Shown here piece by piece: positions 7,920 to 15,546 of a DNA stretch of 64,000 nt. This DNA is from Christiangramia forsetii KT0803. Its GTDB lineage: Bacteria > Bacteroidota > Bacteroidia > Flavobacteriales > Flavobacteriaceae. A program made the position numbers and the translations under genes. Each line of letters begins with the position of its first letter. Positions within the stretch are counted from its first letter, which is position 1. Location: contig NC_008571.1 in NCBI RefSeq assembly GCF_000060345.1, positions 372,001-436,000 on the forward strand. Direction: 5' to 3'. The notes below the pieces were generated by a model. The model had not been told where the DNA came from. It saw only the letters and a program-made list of their open reading frames with translations, and searched no databases.

Positions 7920-8976
7920 AACAGACATCCTGATAATAGGAGCAGGACCAACTGGTTTGTTCACCGTTTTTGAAGCGGGACTCCTCAAGCTAAAAACACA
8001 TTTAATAGATGCTTTGCCGCAACCCGGTGGGCAGTGTTCAGAAATATATCCAAAGAAGCCAATCTATGATATTCCGGCTTTTCCGGAAATTCTTGCCGGT
8101 GACCTGGTAAGCAATTTAATGGAACAGATTAGACCTTTTAAGCCTGGATTCACGTTGGGTGAACGTGCAGAGACTTTGGAAAAACTTGATGACGGCAGCT
8201 TTATCGTCACCACCAACAAGGGAACTCAACATCATGCCCCGGTGGTTGCAATCGCCGGCGGTTTAGGATCTTTTGAGCCTAGAAAACCACCTATACCTAA
8301 TATTGCTGATTTTGAAGATAAAGGAGTTTCCTATTTCATTAAAGATCCTGAAGTATATCGCGATAAAAAAGTGGTCATCGCAGGAGGTGGAGATTCGGCA
8401 CTGGACTGGGCAATTTATCTTGCAGATGTAGCTTCTGAAGTTGCACTGGTGCACAGAAGAGCAGAATTTCGAGGTGCGCTGGATTCTGTAGAAAGAGTGT
8501 CAGAACTGGCAAAACTTGGCAGGATCGAGATGATCACGAACGCTGAGGTTGTTGGATTAAGAGGAGAAGATAATTTAGAGCAAGTAGTGATTCGTCATAA
8601 AGACAAGGCTCGTGGAGAAGAGTTCAGGGATGTGGACGATTTTATTCCATTATTCGGACTTTCTCCAAAACTGGGGCCTATTGGCAGCTGGGGCTTGGAA
8701 ATTGAAAGAAACGCGATTAAGGTCGACAATTCGTATGATTATCAAACCAATATCCCCGGAGTTTATGCAATTGGTGACGTGAACACCTATAAGGGTAAGT
8801 TGAAATTGATTCTTTCCGGATTTCATGAAGCCGCAATCATGTGCCAGAGTGCATATCAGCGAATATACCCGGATAAGAAATATGTATTAAAATACACCAC
8901 CGTTGGAGGTGTGGAAGGATTTGATGGAACAAAAAAAGAAGCGAAAAAAGAAGTAGTGCAAAGTATAGGAGTGTAA
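7912..8976 (+). CDS. Ferredoxin-NADP+ reductase-like flavoprotein (thioredoxin-reductase fold)
   Basis: FAD- and NADPH-binding oxidoreductase of 354 residues. The FAD motif IIGAGPTGLFT is at the N terminus, the NADPH motif VVIAGGGDSALDWA is at about residue 155, and the second FAD motif GVYAIGDV is near 285. It lacks the redox-active CxxC of thioredoxin reductases, which places it with the TrxR-like ferredoxin/flavodoxin-NADP+ reductases. It overlaps the siroheme gene and ends the sulfite reduction block, and no CysJ-type flavoprotein is present. I infer that it supplies electrons, via ferredoxin, to the sulfite reductase. Confidence 0.88.
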   Translation: MIKTDILIIGAGPTGLFTVFEAGLLKLKTHLIDALPQPGGQCSEIYPKKPIYDIPAFPEILAGDLVSNLMEQIRPFKPGFTLGERAETLEKLDDGSFIVTTNKGTQHHAPVVAIAGGLGSFEPRKPPIPNIADFEDKGVSYFIKDPEVYRDKKVVIAGGGDSALDWAIYLADVASEVALVHRRAEFRGALDSVERVSELAKLGRIEMITNAEVVGLRGEDNLEQVVIRHKDKARGEEFRDVDDFIPLFGLSPKLGPIGSWGLEIERNAIKVDNSYDYQTNIPGVYAIGDVNTYKGKLKLILSGFHEAAIMCQSAYQRIYPDKKYVLKYTTVGGVEGFDGTKKEAKKEVVQSIGV

Positions 8977-9002
8977 TTAGCCAATTTTACTGCTAGTTTA
9001 AA

Positions 9003-9031
9003 CCTGTGAAATTGGATTTTCGCAGGCTTTT
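9003..9031 (+). terminator. Terminator after the flavoprotein gene
   Basis: CCTGTGAA (9003-9010) pairs with TTCGCAGG (9019-9026), including one G-U pair, and is followed by CTTTTA. This is a modest hairpin with a short T run, consistent with the end of the siroheme/sulfite operon. Confidence 0.6.
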
Positions 9032-9147
9032 ATTATAAGTCTTACTAAATTTATTAAGCATAGATAAACAGGTTCAGCCTTACCTTAGGTAGTTAGAATT
9101 GATACGGAAATGTGTAAATTTCTTAACTTCGTAAAAAATTTGAAAAC

Positions 9148-9570
9148 ATGAAGATCAGCTTAAAAAGAATCAACGATAATTATCTATTTGAAACTGTAAA
9201 TGAGCGTGGCAATATTGTGCTTCTGGACAATAAATCTGATGCAGAACCAAAAGGCTCAAGCCCGATGGATCTTATTCTTCGTGGAATTGCCGGTTGTAGC
9301 AGTATAGACGTTGTTATGATTTTGAAAAAGCAACAGCATGAGCTGGAAGATCTTCAGGTAGAGGTTGAAGGCTTTCGTGAAGATGGCGCTATTCCCAATG
9401 TATTCAATAAAATTCATTTGAATTTTATTTTCAAAGGAGAAGTTCCGGCAGCTAAGGTTGAAAGGGCAGTAAAATTATCGATGGATAAATATTGTTCGGT
9501 TTCTAAAATGCTGGAAAAGGCAGCCACGATCAGTTATTCTATTGAGTTAAATTCAGAAAAGATTTTATAG
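9148..9570 (+). CDS. OsmC family protein
   Basis: Probable thiol-dependent peroxidase of the OsmC/Ohr family, 140 residues as usual. Two conserved cysteines are present: C50 in GIAGCSSIDVV and C116 in KYCSVSKM. OsmC-type proteins reduce organic hydroperoxides, but many relatives are uncharacterised and some act in sulfur metabolism. The gene stands alone between the sulfite reduction block and the methionine operon. A TAAATTTC-like sequence lies near 9115, but I do not claim it as a promoter. Confidence 0.85.
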   Translation: MKISLKRINDNYLFETVNERGNIVLLDNKSDAEPKGSSPMDLILRGIAGCSSIDVVMILKKQQHELEDLQVEVEGFREDGAIPNVFNKIHLNFIFKGEVPAAKVERAVKLSMDKYCSVSKMLEKAATISYSIELNSEKIL

Positions 9571-9586
9571 AAAAAAACTGAAATCT

Positions 9587-9618
9587 TTGTTATTGGGTAT
9601 ATTATAACTGTATATTTG
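9587..9618 (+). promoter_or_regulatory. Promoter of the methionine synthase operon
   Basis: TTG at 9587-9589, a 21-base spacer and TATATTTG at 9611-9618 match the Bacteroidota sigma-ABfr consensus. The spacer is identical in length to those at 755 and 31109. Transcription would start about 25 bases ahead of the SAM riboswitch. Confidence 0.75.
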
Positions 9619-9647
9619 TCTTGTAAGTTCATTGTTTACTAACATTC

Positions 9648-9750
9648 GTTATCAAGAAAGGTTGAGGGATTAGACCCTGTGAAACCTTGGCAACCCTCCT
9701 GTAATGGGAGAAGGTGCTACGTTCTACCACGCCAGTCGTGGATAGATAAC
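9648..9750 (+). ncRNA. SAM-I (S-box) riboswitch
   Basis: The aptamer core is recognisable: GTTATCAAGAAAGGTTGAGG, then GGATTAGACCCTGTGAAACC, TTGGCAACC, a variable P3 hairpin, and AAGGTGCTACGTTCTACC, closing with GATAGATAAC. P1 pairs GTTATC (9648-9653) with GATAAC (9745-9750). It binds S-adenosylmethionine and turns down methionine synthesis genes. Downstream, GATAACG at 9780-9786 could compete for the same 5' strand (CGTTATC, 9647-9653). It leads into a 7-base-pair hairpin (9786-9802) that abuts the metH start codon. AAGAC/GTCTT before a T run (9753-9779) is only a weak terminator. Confidence 0.93.
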
Positions 9751-9802
9751 TCAAGACTTCATTTTTCGTCTTCTTTTTTGATAACGTTTTATTTTATAAA
9801 AC

Positions 9803-10849
9803 ATGTCAAAAATTGAAGAGTTACTCTCACAAAAAATATTAATACTAGACGGTGCCATGGGGACCATGCTTCAGGAATATAAATTTTCTGAAGAGGATTT
9901 TCGTGGAAAACGTTTTGCAGACTGGCCGGTTTCCCTTCAGGGTAATAATGACCTTTTGTCTATTACCCAGCCTGAAGCAATTGCGACGATACATCGAAAA
10001 TATTTTGATGCCGGGGCAGATATTGTGGAAACTAATACCTTCTCTGGAACCACCATCGCCATGGCCGATTATAAGATGGAGGATCTGGTTTATGAACTCA
10101 ATTATGAGTCGGCCAGAATTGCCAAAAAGGTAGCGGAAGAAGTTACTGCTGAAAACCCTTCAAAACCACGATTTGTAGCCGGAGCAATTGGTCCTACCAA
10201 CAAAACGGCAAGTATGAGCCCAGATGTAAACGATCCAGGGTATCGGGCGATTTCATTTGATGAACTTAGAAAGGCCTATAAACAACAGGCAAAAGCATTG
10301 ATTGATGGCGGAGCCGATATTTTACTGGTGGAAACCGTTTTTGATACCCTGAACGCAAAAGCAGCACTTTTCGCCATAGATGAACTTAAAGAAGAATTAG
10401 GGATTACTATTCCTGTTATGATCAGTGGTACAATTACCGATGCTTCGGGAAGAACACTTTCCGGCCAGACTGCGGAAGCTTTTTTAATTTCTGTTTCACA
10501 TATTCCATTGTTGAGCATTGGATTTAATTGTGCATTGGGAGCCAAGCAACTTACACCGCACCTTGAAGTTTTAAACCGATATGCGAATTCGGGAGTTTCG
10601 GCTTATCCAAATGCAGGTTTGCCAAATGCTTTTGGAGAATACGATCAGGATGCAGCGGAAATGGCTTCCCAGATCGAAGAATATCTCGAAAAAAGCCTGG
10701 TGAATATTCTTGGCGGTTGCTGCGGAACCACTCCCAAACATATTAAAGCAATTGCTGAAGTAGCTAAAAACTACAAGCCTCGTGAAATTAATCTTCAAGA
10801 TCATGCTGAACTTGTTTCAGCATCTCAACAATCTGATCATAAAATTTAA
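9803..10849 (+). CDS. metH: Methionine synthase, homocysteine-binding part (split MetH, N-terminal)
   Basis: Homocysteine S-methyltransferase domain of cobalamin-dependent methionine synthase, 348 residues. [13 protein letters not shown] at the N terminus and the zinc ligands in [10 protein letters not shown] near residue 307 are diagnostic. Here MetH is divided into two genes; the remaining domains are encoded from 10897. The last 18 residues ([18 protein letters not shown]) lie beyond the conserved domain. They are encoded by a REP-like palindrome at 10799-10828, so the original C terminus has probably been extended by a repeat insertion. Expression is under the SAM-I riboswitch immediately upstream. 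Confidence 0.93.
   Translation: MSKIEELLSQKILILDGAMGTMLQEYKFSEEDFRGKRFADWPVSLQGNNDLLSITQPEAIATIHRKYFDAGADIVETNTFSGTTIAMADYKMEDLVYELNYESARIAKKVAEEVTAENPSKPRFVAGAIGPTNKTASMSPDVNDPGYRAISFDELRKAYKQQAKALIDGGADILLVETVFDTLNAKAALFAIDELKEELGITIPVMISGTITDASGRTLSGQTAEAFLISVSHIPLLSIGFNCALGAKQLTPHLEVLNRYANSGVSAYPNAGLPNAFGEYDQDAAEMASQIEEYLEKSLVNILGGCCGTTPKHIKAIAEVAKNYKPREINLQDHAELVSASQQSDHKI
10799..10828. repeat. REP-like palindrome inside the metH coding end
   Basis: TCATGCTGAACTTGTTTCAG followed by CATCTC is the same repeat family as at 4231 and 47985. Read in frame it gives HAELVSAS, the usual translation of this repeat. It lies within the last codons of the upstream metH gene. Confidence 0.85.
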
Positions 10850-10896
10850 AGGAAAGAGTCCCTGAAATAAATGCAGGCTGACGAAAAATATATGAT

Positions 10897-13800
10897 ATGA
10901 GTACAGCAAGTACAAATTCGATAAATAAAACTAACCAGTCCCCATCGGGGAGGCCGGGAGGGGCCAGACCGTTAAAATTATCGGGACTGGAACCACTGGT
11001 GATCACACCGGAGAGTAATTTTATAAATGTTGGGGAACGAACCAATGTGGCTGGTTCTAAAAAATTCCTTCGGCTTATTAAAGAAGAAAAATTTGATGAA
11101 GCACTGGCTGTCGCCCGGGAACAGGTGGATAACGGGGCACAGATCATTGATATCAATATGGACGATGGCCTCATTGAGGGGAAGGAAGCTATGGTGAAAT
11201 TCCTGAATCTGGTCGTAGCTGAACCTGATATTGCCCGTGTCCCTATTATGATAGATAGCTCAAAGTGGGAAATTATTGAGGCCGGCTTGCAGGTGGTACA
11301 GGGAAAGTGTGTAGTGAATTCGATTAGCCTCAAAGAAGGTGAGGAAGAATTTATTACCCACGCTAAGAAGATCAAGCGTTATGGTGCAGCTGTAATTGTA
11401 ATGGCTTTTGATGAGGTTGGACAGGCTGATAATTATGAACGCCGAATTGAAATTGCCAAACGCTCTTATGATATATTGGTGAATAAAGTAAACTTTCCGC
11501 CGGAAGACATTATTTTCGATCTGAATATATTTCCAGTGGGAACCGGGATGGATGAGCATAGAAGAAATGCGATCGATTTTATTGAAGGAACCCGATGGGT
11601 AAAAGAAAACCTTGCACATTGCAGCGTGAGTGGTGGGGTAAGCAATGTTTCCTTTTCTTTCCGCGGAAACAATCCTGTTCGTGAAGCAATGCATTCTGTT
11701 TTTCTGTATCACGCGATAAAAGCAGGAATGAATATAGGTATTGTAAACCCTTCCATGCTGGAAGTTTATGATGAGATCCCCAAAGATCTGCTGGAACATG
11801 TGGAAGATGTGATCTTTGATAGACGAGATGATGCCACGGAAAGACTGCTGAATTTTGCCGAAAATGTAGTCGGAAGAAAAAAGGAAAACAAAGTAGATCT
11901 TTCCTGGAGGGAAAAACCCCTTCAGGACAGGATTACCCATGCGTTGGTGAAAGGAATTGACGCCTATATTTTAGAAGATATTGAACAGGCCAGGTTGGAA
12001 GCTGAGAGGCCCCTGGACGTTATCGAAGGCCCGTTGATGATTGGGATGAATGTGGTAGGCGATCTCTTTGGAAGCGGAAAAATGTTCCTTCCGCAAGTGG
12101 TGAAGTCGGCGCGGGTTATGAAAAAGGCGGTAGCTTATTTATTACCTTATATAGAAGAGGCAAAAAAGGCCCCCCAACCCCCAAAAGGGGAGCAGTATTG
12201 GAAAACTGCCAATCCGGCGTTATACAATAAAACGAAAGAATTCGCCCGAAAAATGCGCTACGAAAAATCTACAAAAGCAGAGACTAAATTATGGGAGGCT
12301 TTTAGCGGAAAAAAGCTTGAAGGATTTAAATTTAGGAGGCAACATATTATAGGAAGCTATATTGCAGATTTCGTTTGTCTAAAAGAAAAATTGGTAATAG
12401 AGGTAGATGGTTTAATACATCAACTGCCAGATCATAAATTGAGTGATGAAGCACGGACAGCTTGGTTAAAGGAGCAGGGATTCAGAGTGGTCAGATTTAC
12501 AAATAGCCAGGTTCTCGAAGATTTAGATTCCGTATTGGATAAAACTTTGAGTGCTTTAAAAAAAGCACCCCCTTCGGGGGCGGGGGGGGCTGGAAAAGTT
12601 CTGATGGCAACCGTAAAGGGTGACGTACATGATATTGGTAAAAATATCGTGGCGGTAGTTCTCGGATGCAATAATTATGAGATCATTGATTTAGGAGTAA
12701 TGGTTCCCCCGGAAAAGATCATTGAAACTGCAAAAGCTGAAAATGTAGATGTAATTGGACTTAGCGGATTAATTACGCCATCGCTGGATGAAATGGTTTT
12801 TCTGGCTAAGGAAATGCAGCGACAAAATTTTGAGGTTCCTTTATTGATTGGGGGTGCTACCACTTCTAAAGCTCATACTGCCGTTAAGATAGATCCTCAA
12901 TATCATTTCGCGGTTGCGCATGTGAATGATGCTTCGCGCGCTGTGACTGTTGTGGGGCAGTTATTAAAGGAAAGTACCCGCGAAAAATATAAAAGCGATC
13001 TCAAGATTGAATATGATAAATTCCGACTGAATTTTAAGAAACGAAGTAAAGTAAAAAGCTATTTAAAACTACCGGAAGCACGACGTAATAAATTTAAGAT
13101 CAACTGGGAATCTACGAATATCACCAAACCGAATCAATTGGGAACCCAGATAATTGAAGATTTTGACCTAGAGAAACTGGAAGAATATATAGACTGGTCA
13201 CCGTTTTTTAGAAGCTGGGATTTGCATGGCCGTTATCCCGATATTCTGAAAGACGAAAAAGTAGGTGAGCAGGCGCAAAGCTTATTTGACGATGCAAAAG
13301 CCTTACTGGAAAGGATTTTCAAAGAAAAATTGTTGAAGGCTAAAGCGACCTTCGGTCTTTTTGAAGCTAATACTATAAATAACGATGATATAGAAGTGAG
13401 CTACGAAGAAGCTTCTGAAAAGAAAAAGATTGTCTTTAGAACACTTCGGCAGCAATTAAAGAAGTATGCCGAAAAGCCAAATTTCGCGCTTTCAGATTTT
13501 ATCGCTCCAAAAGAAAGCGGAATTCAGGATTATATGGGTTGTTTTTGCGTCACTACCGGTTTTGGAACTGCTGAACTTGCCGCAGAATTTGAAAAAGACC
13601 TTGATGATTATAATTCTATTATGATAAAGGCGCTGGCCGATCGCTTAGCGGAGGCTTTTGCGGAATATCTGCATAAAGAAGTGAGAACAAAGCATTGGGG
13701 GTATGCTTCTGATGAAAATTTGAGCAATGAAGAGTTAATAAAGGAATCGTATAAAGGGATTCGTCCGGCACCGGGTTATCCCGCCTGTCCCGATCATTTG

Positions 13801-14037
13801 GAGAAATTGACGATTTGGGAACTTTTAAAAGTTGATGAAAAAATAGGAGTGGAACTTACCGAAAGTCTGGCGATGTGGCCGGCGGCAAGTGTGAGCGGAT
13901 ATTATTTTGCGAATCCTGAAGCGAGGTATTTTGGTCTTGGAAAAATAAAAGAAGACCAGGTAAAAGATTTTGCTGAAAGAAAAGGAATTGAATATAAAAA
14001 AGCCGAGAAATGGCTGAATCCGAATATCGCGGATTAG
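10897..14037 (+). CDS. metH: Methionine synthase, folate/B12/activation part (split MetH) with inserted DUF559 domain
   Basis: Transfers the methyl group of methyltetrahydrofolate through cobalamin to homocysteine bound by the upstream gene product. Domains in order: pterin-binding (about 30-300), cobalamin cap helices (about 325-423), an inserted DUF559 nuclease-like domain (about 425-565), the cobalamin Rossmann domain with GDVHDIGKN (H578 as lower cobalt ligand, 567-715), and the activation domain (about 740-1046, with [12 protein letters not shown]). The protein is 1046 residues; without the insert it would be about 905, the size expected from E. coli MetH. The insert falls in the linker before [16 protein letters not shown] and keeps the frame. 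A second GC-rich palindrome encodes [10 protein letters not shown] near the N terminus. Confidence 0.93.
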   Translation: MSTASTNSINKTNQSPSGRPGGARPLKLSGLEPLVITPESNFINVGERTNVAGSKKFLRLIKEEKFDEALAVAREQVDNGAQIIDINMDDGLIEGKEAMVKFLNLVVAEPDIARVPIMIDSSKWEIIEAGLQVVQGKCVVNSISLKEGEEEFITHAKKIKRYGAAVIVMAFDEVGQADNYERRIEIAKRSYDILVNKVNFPPEDIIFDLNIFPVGTGMDEHRRNAIDFIEGTRWVKENLAHCSVSGGVSNVSFSFRGNNPVREAMHSVFLYHAIKAGMNIGIVNPSMLEVYDEIPKDLLEHVEDVIFDRRDDATERLLNFAENVVGRKKENKVDLSWREKPLQDRITHALVKGIDAYILEDIEQARLEAERPLDVIEGPLMIGMNVVGDLFGSGKMFLPQVVKSARVMKKAVAYLLPYIEEAKKAPQPPKGEQYWKTANPALYNKTKEFARKMRYEKSTKAETKLWEAFSGKKLEGFKFRRQHIIGSYIADFVCLKEKLVIEVDGLIHQLPDHKLSDEARTAWLKEQGFRVVRFTNSQVLEDLDSVLDKTLSALKKAPPSGAGGAGKVLMATVKGDVHDIGKNIVAVVLGCNNYEIIDLGVMVPPEKIIETAKAENVDVIGLSGLITPSLDEMVFLAKEMQRQNFEVPLLIGGATTSKAHTAVKIDPQYHFAVAHVNDASRAVTVVGQLLKESTREKYKSDLKIEYDKFRLNFKKRSKVKSYLKLPEARRNKFKINWESTNITKPNQLGTQIIEDFDLEKLEEYIDWSPFFRSWDLHGRYPDILKDEKVGEQAQSLFDDAKALLERIFKEKLLKAKATFGLFEANTINNDDIEVSYEEASEKKKIVFRTLRQQLKKYAEKPNFALSDFIAPKESGIQDYMGCFCVTTGFGTAELAAEFEKDLDDYNSIMIKALADRLAEAFAEYLHKEVRTKHWGYASDENLSNEELIKESYKGIRPAPGYPACPDHLEKLTIWELLKVDEKIGVELTESLAMWPAASVSGYYFANPEARYFGLGKIKEDQVKDFAERKGIEYKKAEKWLNPNIAD
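10936..10968. repeat. GC-rich palindromic repeat near the start of the second metH gene
   Basis: CAGTCCCCATCGGGGAGGCC followed by GGGAGGGGCCAG. It has the same layout as the right end of the DUF559 insert at 12566-12593: a CCCC/GGGG hairpin, then a G-rich run ending in GGGGC-CAG or GGGGCTGG. It translates in frame to [10 protein letters not shown], before the conserved MetH sequence begins. It looks like a solo copy of the repeat that flanks the insert. Confidence 0.7.
12168..12593 (+). mobile_element. In-frame DUF559 (PD-(D/E)XK-like) insert flanked by GC-rich inverted repeats
   Basis: About 426 bases inside metH, encoding residues 424-566. The core ([20 protein letters not shown] to [11 protein letters not shown]) is a complete DUF559 domain with [12 protein letters not shown]491, E502 and D504 in the order of a Vsr-like endonuclease active site. 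The left end, GCCCCCCAACCCCC-AAAA-GGGGAGC (12169-12192), matches the reverse complement of the right end, GCACCCCCTTCGGGGGCGGG followed by GGGGGC (12565-12590). The ends therefore form imperfect terminal inverted repeats. There are no intein splicing motifs and no stop, so the domain stays in the protein. Confidence 0.75.
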
Positions 14038-14113
14038 TATAGAGTATTGAGATGTGAGTATTTAGATTTTCGCGGAATGAACACTTTAACTCTAAAGAAA
14101 TATAAGGAGTTCA

Positions 14114-14190
14114 CGTCAAACTGAATTTATTTCAGAATCTATAAAGAAGCTGAGCTTTCGACTGCGCTCAAGGTGACAGTTTCAGGTTGA
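14114..14190. repeat. REP-like palindrome pair after metH
   Basis: CGTCAAACTGAATTTATTTC followed by AGAATCT (14114-14140) and GCTGAGCTTTCGACTGCGCT followed by CAAGGTGACAG (14149-14179). These lie in the 361-base gap between metH and metF, whose second half holds the structured RNA element. No gene is visible in the gap. Confidence 0.7.
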
Positions 14191-14273
14191 CGAAATATAG
14201 AATTCTGAAAGCTCAGAATTAGAGATAAATAAAAAGAAATAGGCTTATCGCTGAAGACTGATAAAAAAATAAT

Positions 14274-14374
14274 GCGTTAGGGATTGCAGCGGTATCCTTT
14301 TACTGTTATGCTGAGCTTGTGAAAGTATGACAGTAAAAGATATAGCGTAAAGCCCGGCCTAAAAGGCAACGCCC
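14274..14374 (+). ncRNA. Structured RNA element upstream of metF (Flavo-1-like)
   Basis: A highly patterned leader with GCGTTAGGGATTGCAGCGGT near its start and AGATATAGCGTAAAGCCCGG toward its end. GCGTT (14274-14278) can pair with AACGC (14368-14372). GGAT pairs with ATCC, and CTTTTACTGT (14297-14306) pairs with ACAGTAAAAG (14330-14339). I recall this sequence pattern as common before genes in Flavobacteriia and tentatively equate it with the Flavo-1 motif; I could not check the covariance model. The tip of the long hairpin is itself a REP-like sequence (ATGCTGAGCTTGTGAAAGTA). It ends 25 bases before the metF start. Confidence 0.55.
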
Positions 14375-14398
14375 AAAAACAACAAAAAGTTTAGTTTA

Positions 14399-15352
14399 AT
14401 GAAAGTTACCGAACATATTGAAAAAGCAAATGGGAAAACATTGTTTTCGTTTGAAATAATTCCGCCGAAGAAAGGGAAGAATATTCAGGAACTCTATGAT
14501 AATATAGATCCGCTAATGGATTTTAAACCTCCGTTTATTGATGTGACGACTTCACGGGAGGAACATTTGTATGTAGATCGCGACGGACTTTTTGATAGAA
14601 AAATCACTCGTATGCGGCCGGGAACTGTTGGGATTTGTGCGGCGATCAAACATAAATACAATGTAGATACGGTGCCGCATGTTCTTTGTGGCGGATTTTC
14701 GAGGGAAGAAACAGAATATTTGCTGGTAGACTGTCATTATTTGGGAATTGAAAATGTAATGGCCCTGCGTGGAGATGCGATGAGCCACCAAAGATATTTT
14801 GAGCCTTCTAATGGAGGTCATCCGTATGCCTGCGATTTGGTAAAGCAAATTACCAACCTGAATAAAGGAAAATATTTGCATGATGTGATAGAAGCAGATG
14901 ATTTGGCCGATTTCTGCATTGGTGTTGCCGGTTATCCCGAAAAGCATATTGAAGCTCCTTCCCTAAATTCAGATCTTAAAAGATTGAAGGAGAAAGTAGA
15001 CGCAGGAGCAGATTATGTTGTTACCCAGATGTTCTTTGATAATTCTAAATATTTTGAATTTGTTGAGGAGGCTAAAAAAGCGGGAATTAATGTGCCTATT
15101 ATTCCGGGAATTAAACCCATTGCGATTTCCAGACATTTGCAGTTGTTGCCACAGGTTTTTAAGATCGACCTTCCGGAATCCCTGATCTTAGAAGTTGAAA
15201 AATGTAAAACCAATAAAGAAGTAAGGCAGGTGGGAGTTGAATGGTGTATTCAACAATCTAAAGAATTAATGGAAGGCGGCGCTCCGGTTCTACACTTTTA
15301 TTCTATGGGAAAAAGCAGCAATATTGAGCAAATAGCCAACGCGGTATTTTAA
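14399..15352 (+). CDS. metF: Methylenetetrahydrofolate reductase MetF
   Basis: Reduces 5,10-methylenetetrahydrofolate to 5-methyltetrahydrofolate, the methyl donor for the MetH genes just upstream. The protein is a flavin TIM barrel of 317 residues, the usual bacterial length. Family signatures are FSFEIIPPKKG at residue 16, the LRGD motif in ENVMALRGDAM and DYVVTQMFFDN. It lies 361 bases after metH, with its own structured leader, so it may be transcribed separately from the SAM-controlled operon. Confidence 0.95.
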   Translation: MKVTEHIEKANGKTLFSFEIIPPKKGKNIQELYDNIDPLMDFKPPFIDVTTSREEHLYVDRDGLFDRKITRMRPGTVGICAAIKHKYNVDTVPHVLCGGFSREETEYLLVDCHYLGIENVMALRGDAMSHQRYFEPSNGGHPYACDLVKQITNLNKGKYLHDVIEADDLADFCIGVAGYPEKHIEAPSLNSDLKRLKEKVDAGADYVVTQMFFDNSKYFEFVEEAKKAGINVPIIPGIKPIAISRHLQLLPQVFKIDLPESLILEVEKCKTNKEVRQVGVEWCIQQSKELMEGGAPVLHFYSMGKSSNIEQIANAVF

Positions 15353-15363
15353 TTTTTATTAAA

Positions 15364-15436
15364 ATGTCAGTTTGAGCGCAGTCGAAAACTCTTAGTTACT
15401 ATATACCGGGCTTCGACTAGGCTCAGCCTGACAAAC
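15364..15436. repeat. REP-like palindrome pair after metF
   Basis: ATGTCAGTTTGAGCGCAGTC followed by GAAAACT (15364-15390) and GGGCTTCGACTAGGCTCAGC followed by CTGACA (15408-15433). The second is the reverse-oriented partner of the first type. The two lie about 20 bases apart in the 194-base gap. Confidence 0.75.
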
Positions 15437-15546
15437 AGTGAAATTATTAGCTTTTAAATAAGAGATTACCTACTGGCCTATTTTAATTTTTACAAGTTGA
15501 AAACTTCACGGCATTTTTTTCGTAAATATGTTAGATTTGCCGTTGT

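Noticed and set aside
11260-11940. 226-codon antisense frame inside metH
   Set aside because: Shadow of a strongly conserved coding region; no recognisable domain.
12168-12593. Intein in metH
   Set aside because: No Cys/Ser at the junction, no block A/B or terminal HN motif; the domain is DUF559 alone and it lies in a linker, where no splicing is needed.
9803-14037. metH interrupted by frameshift
   Set aside because: Two complete genes with separate starts and a 47-base gap, split exactly between domains; a split MetH is common in Bacteroidota.
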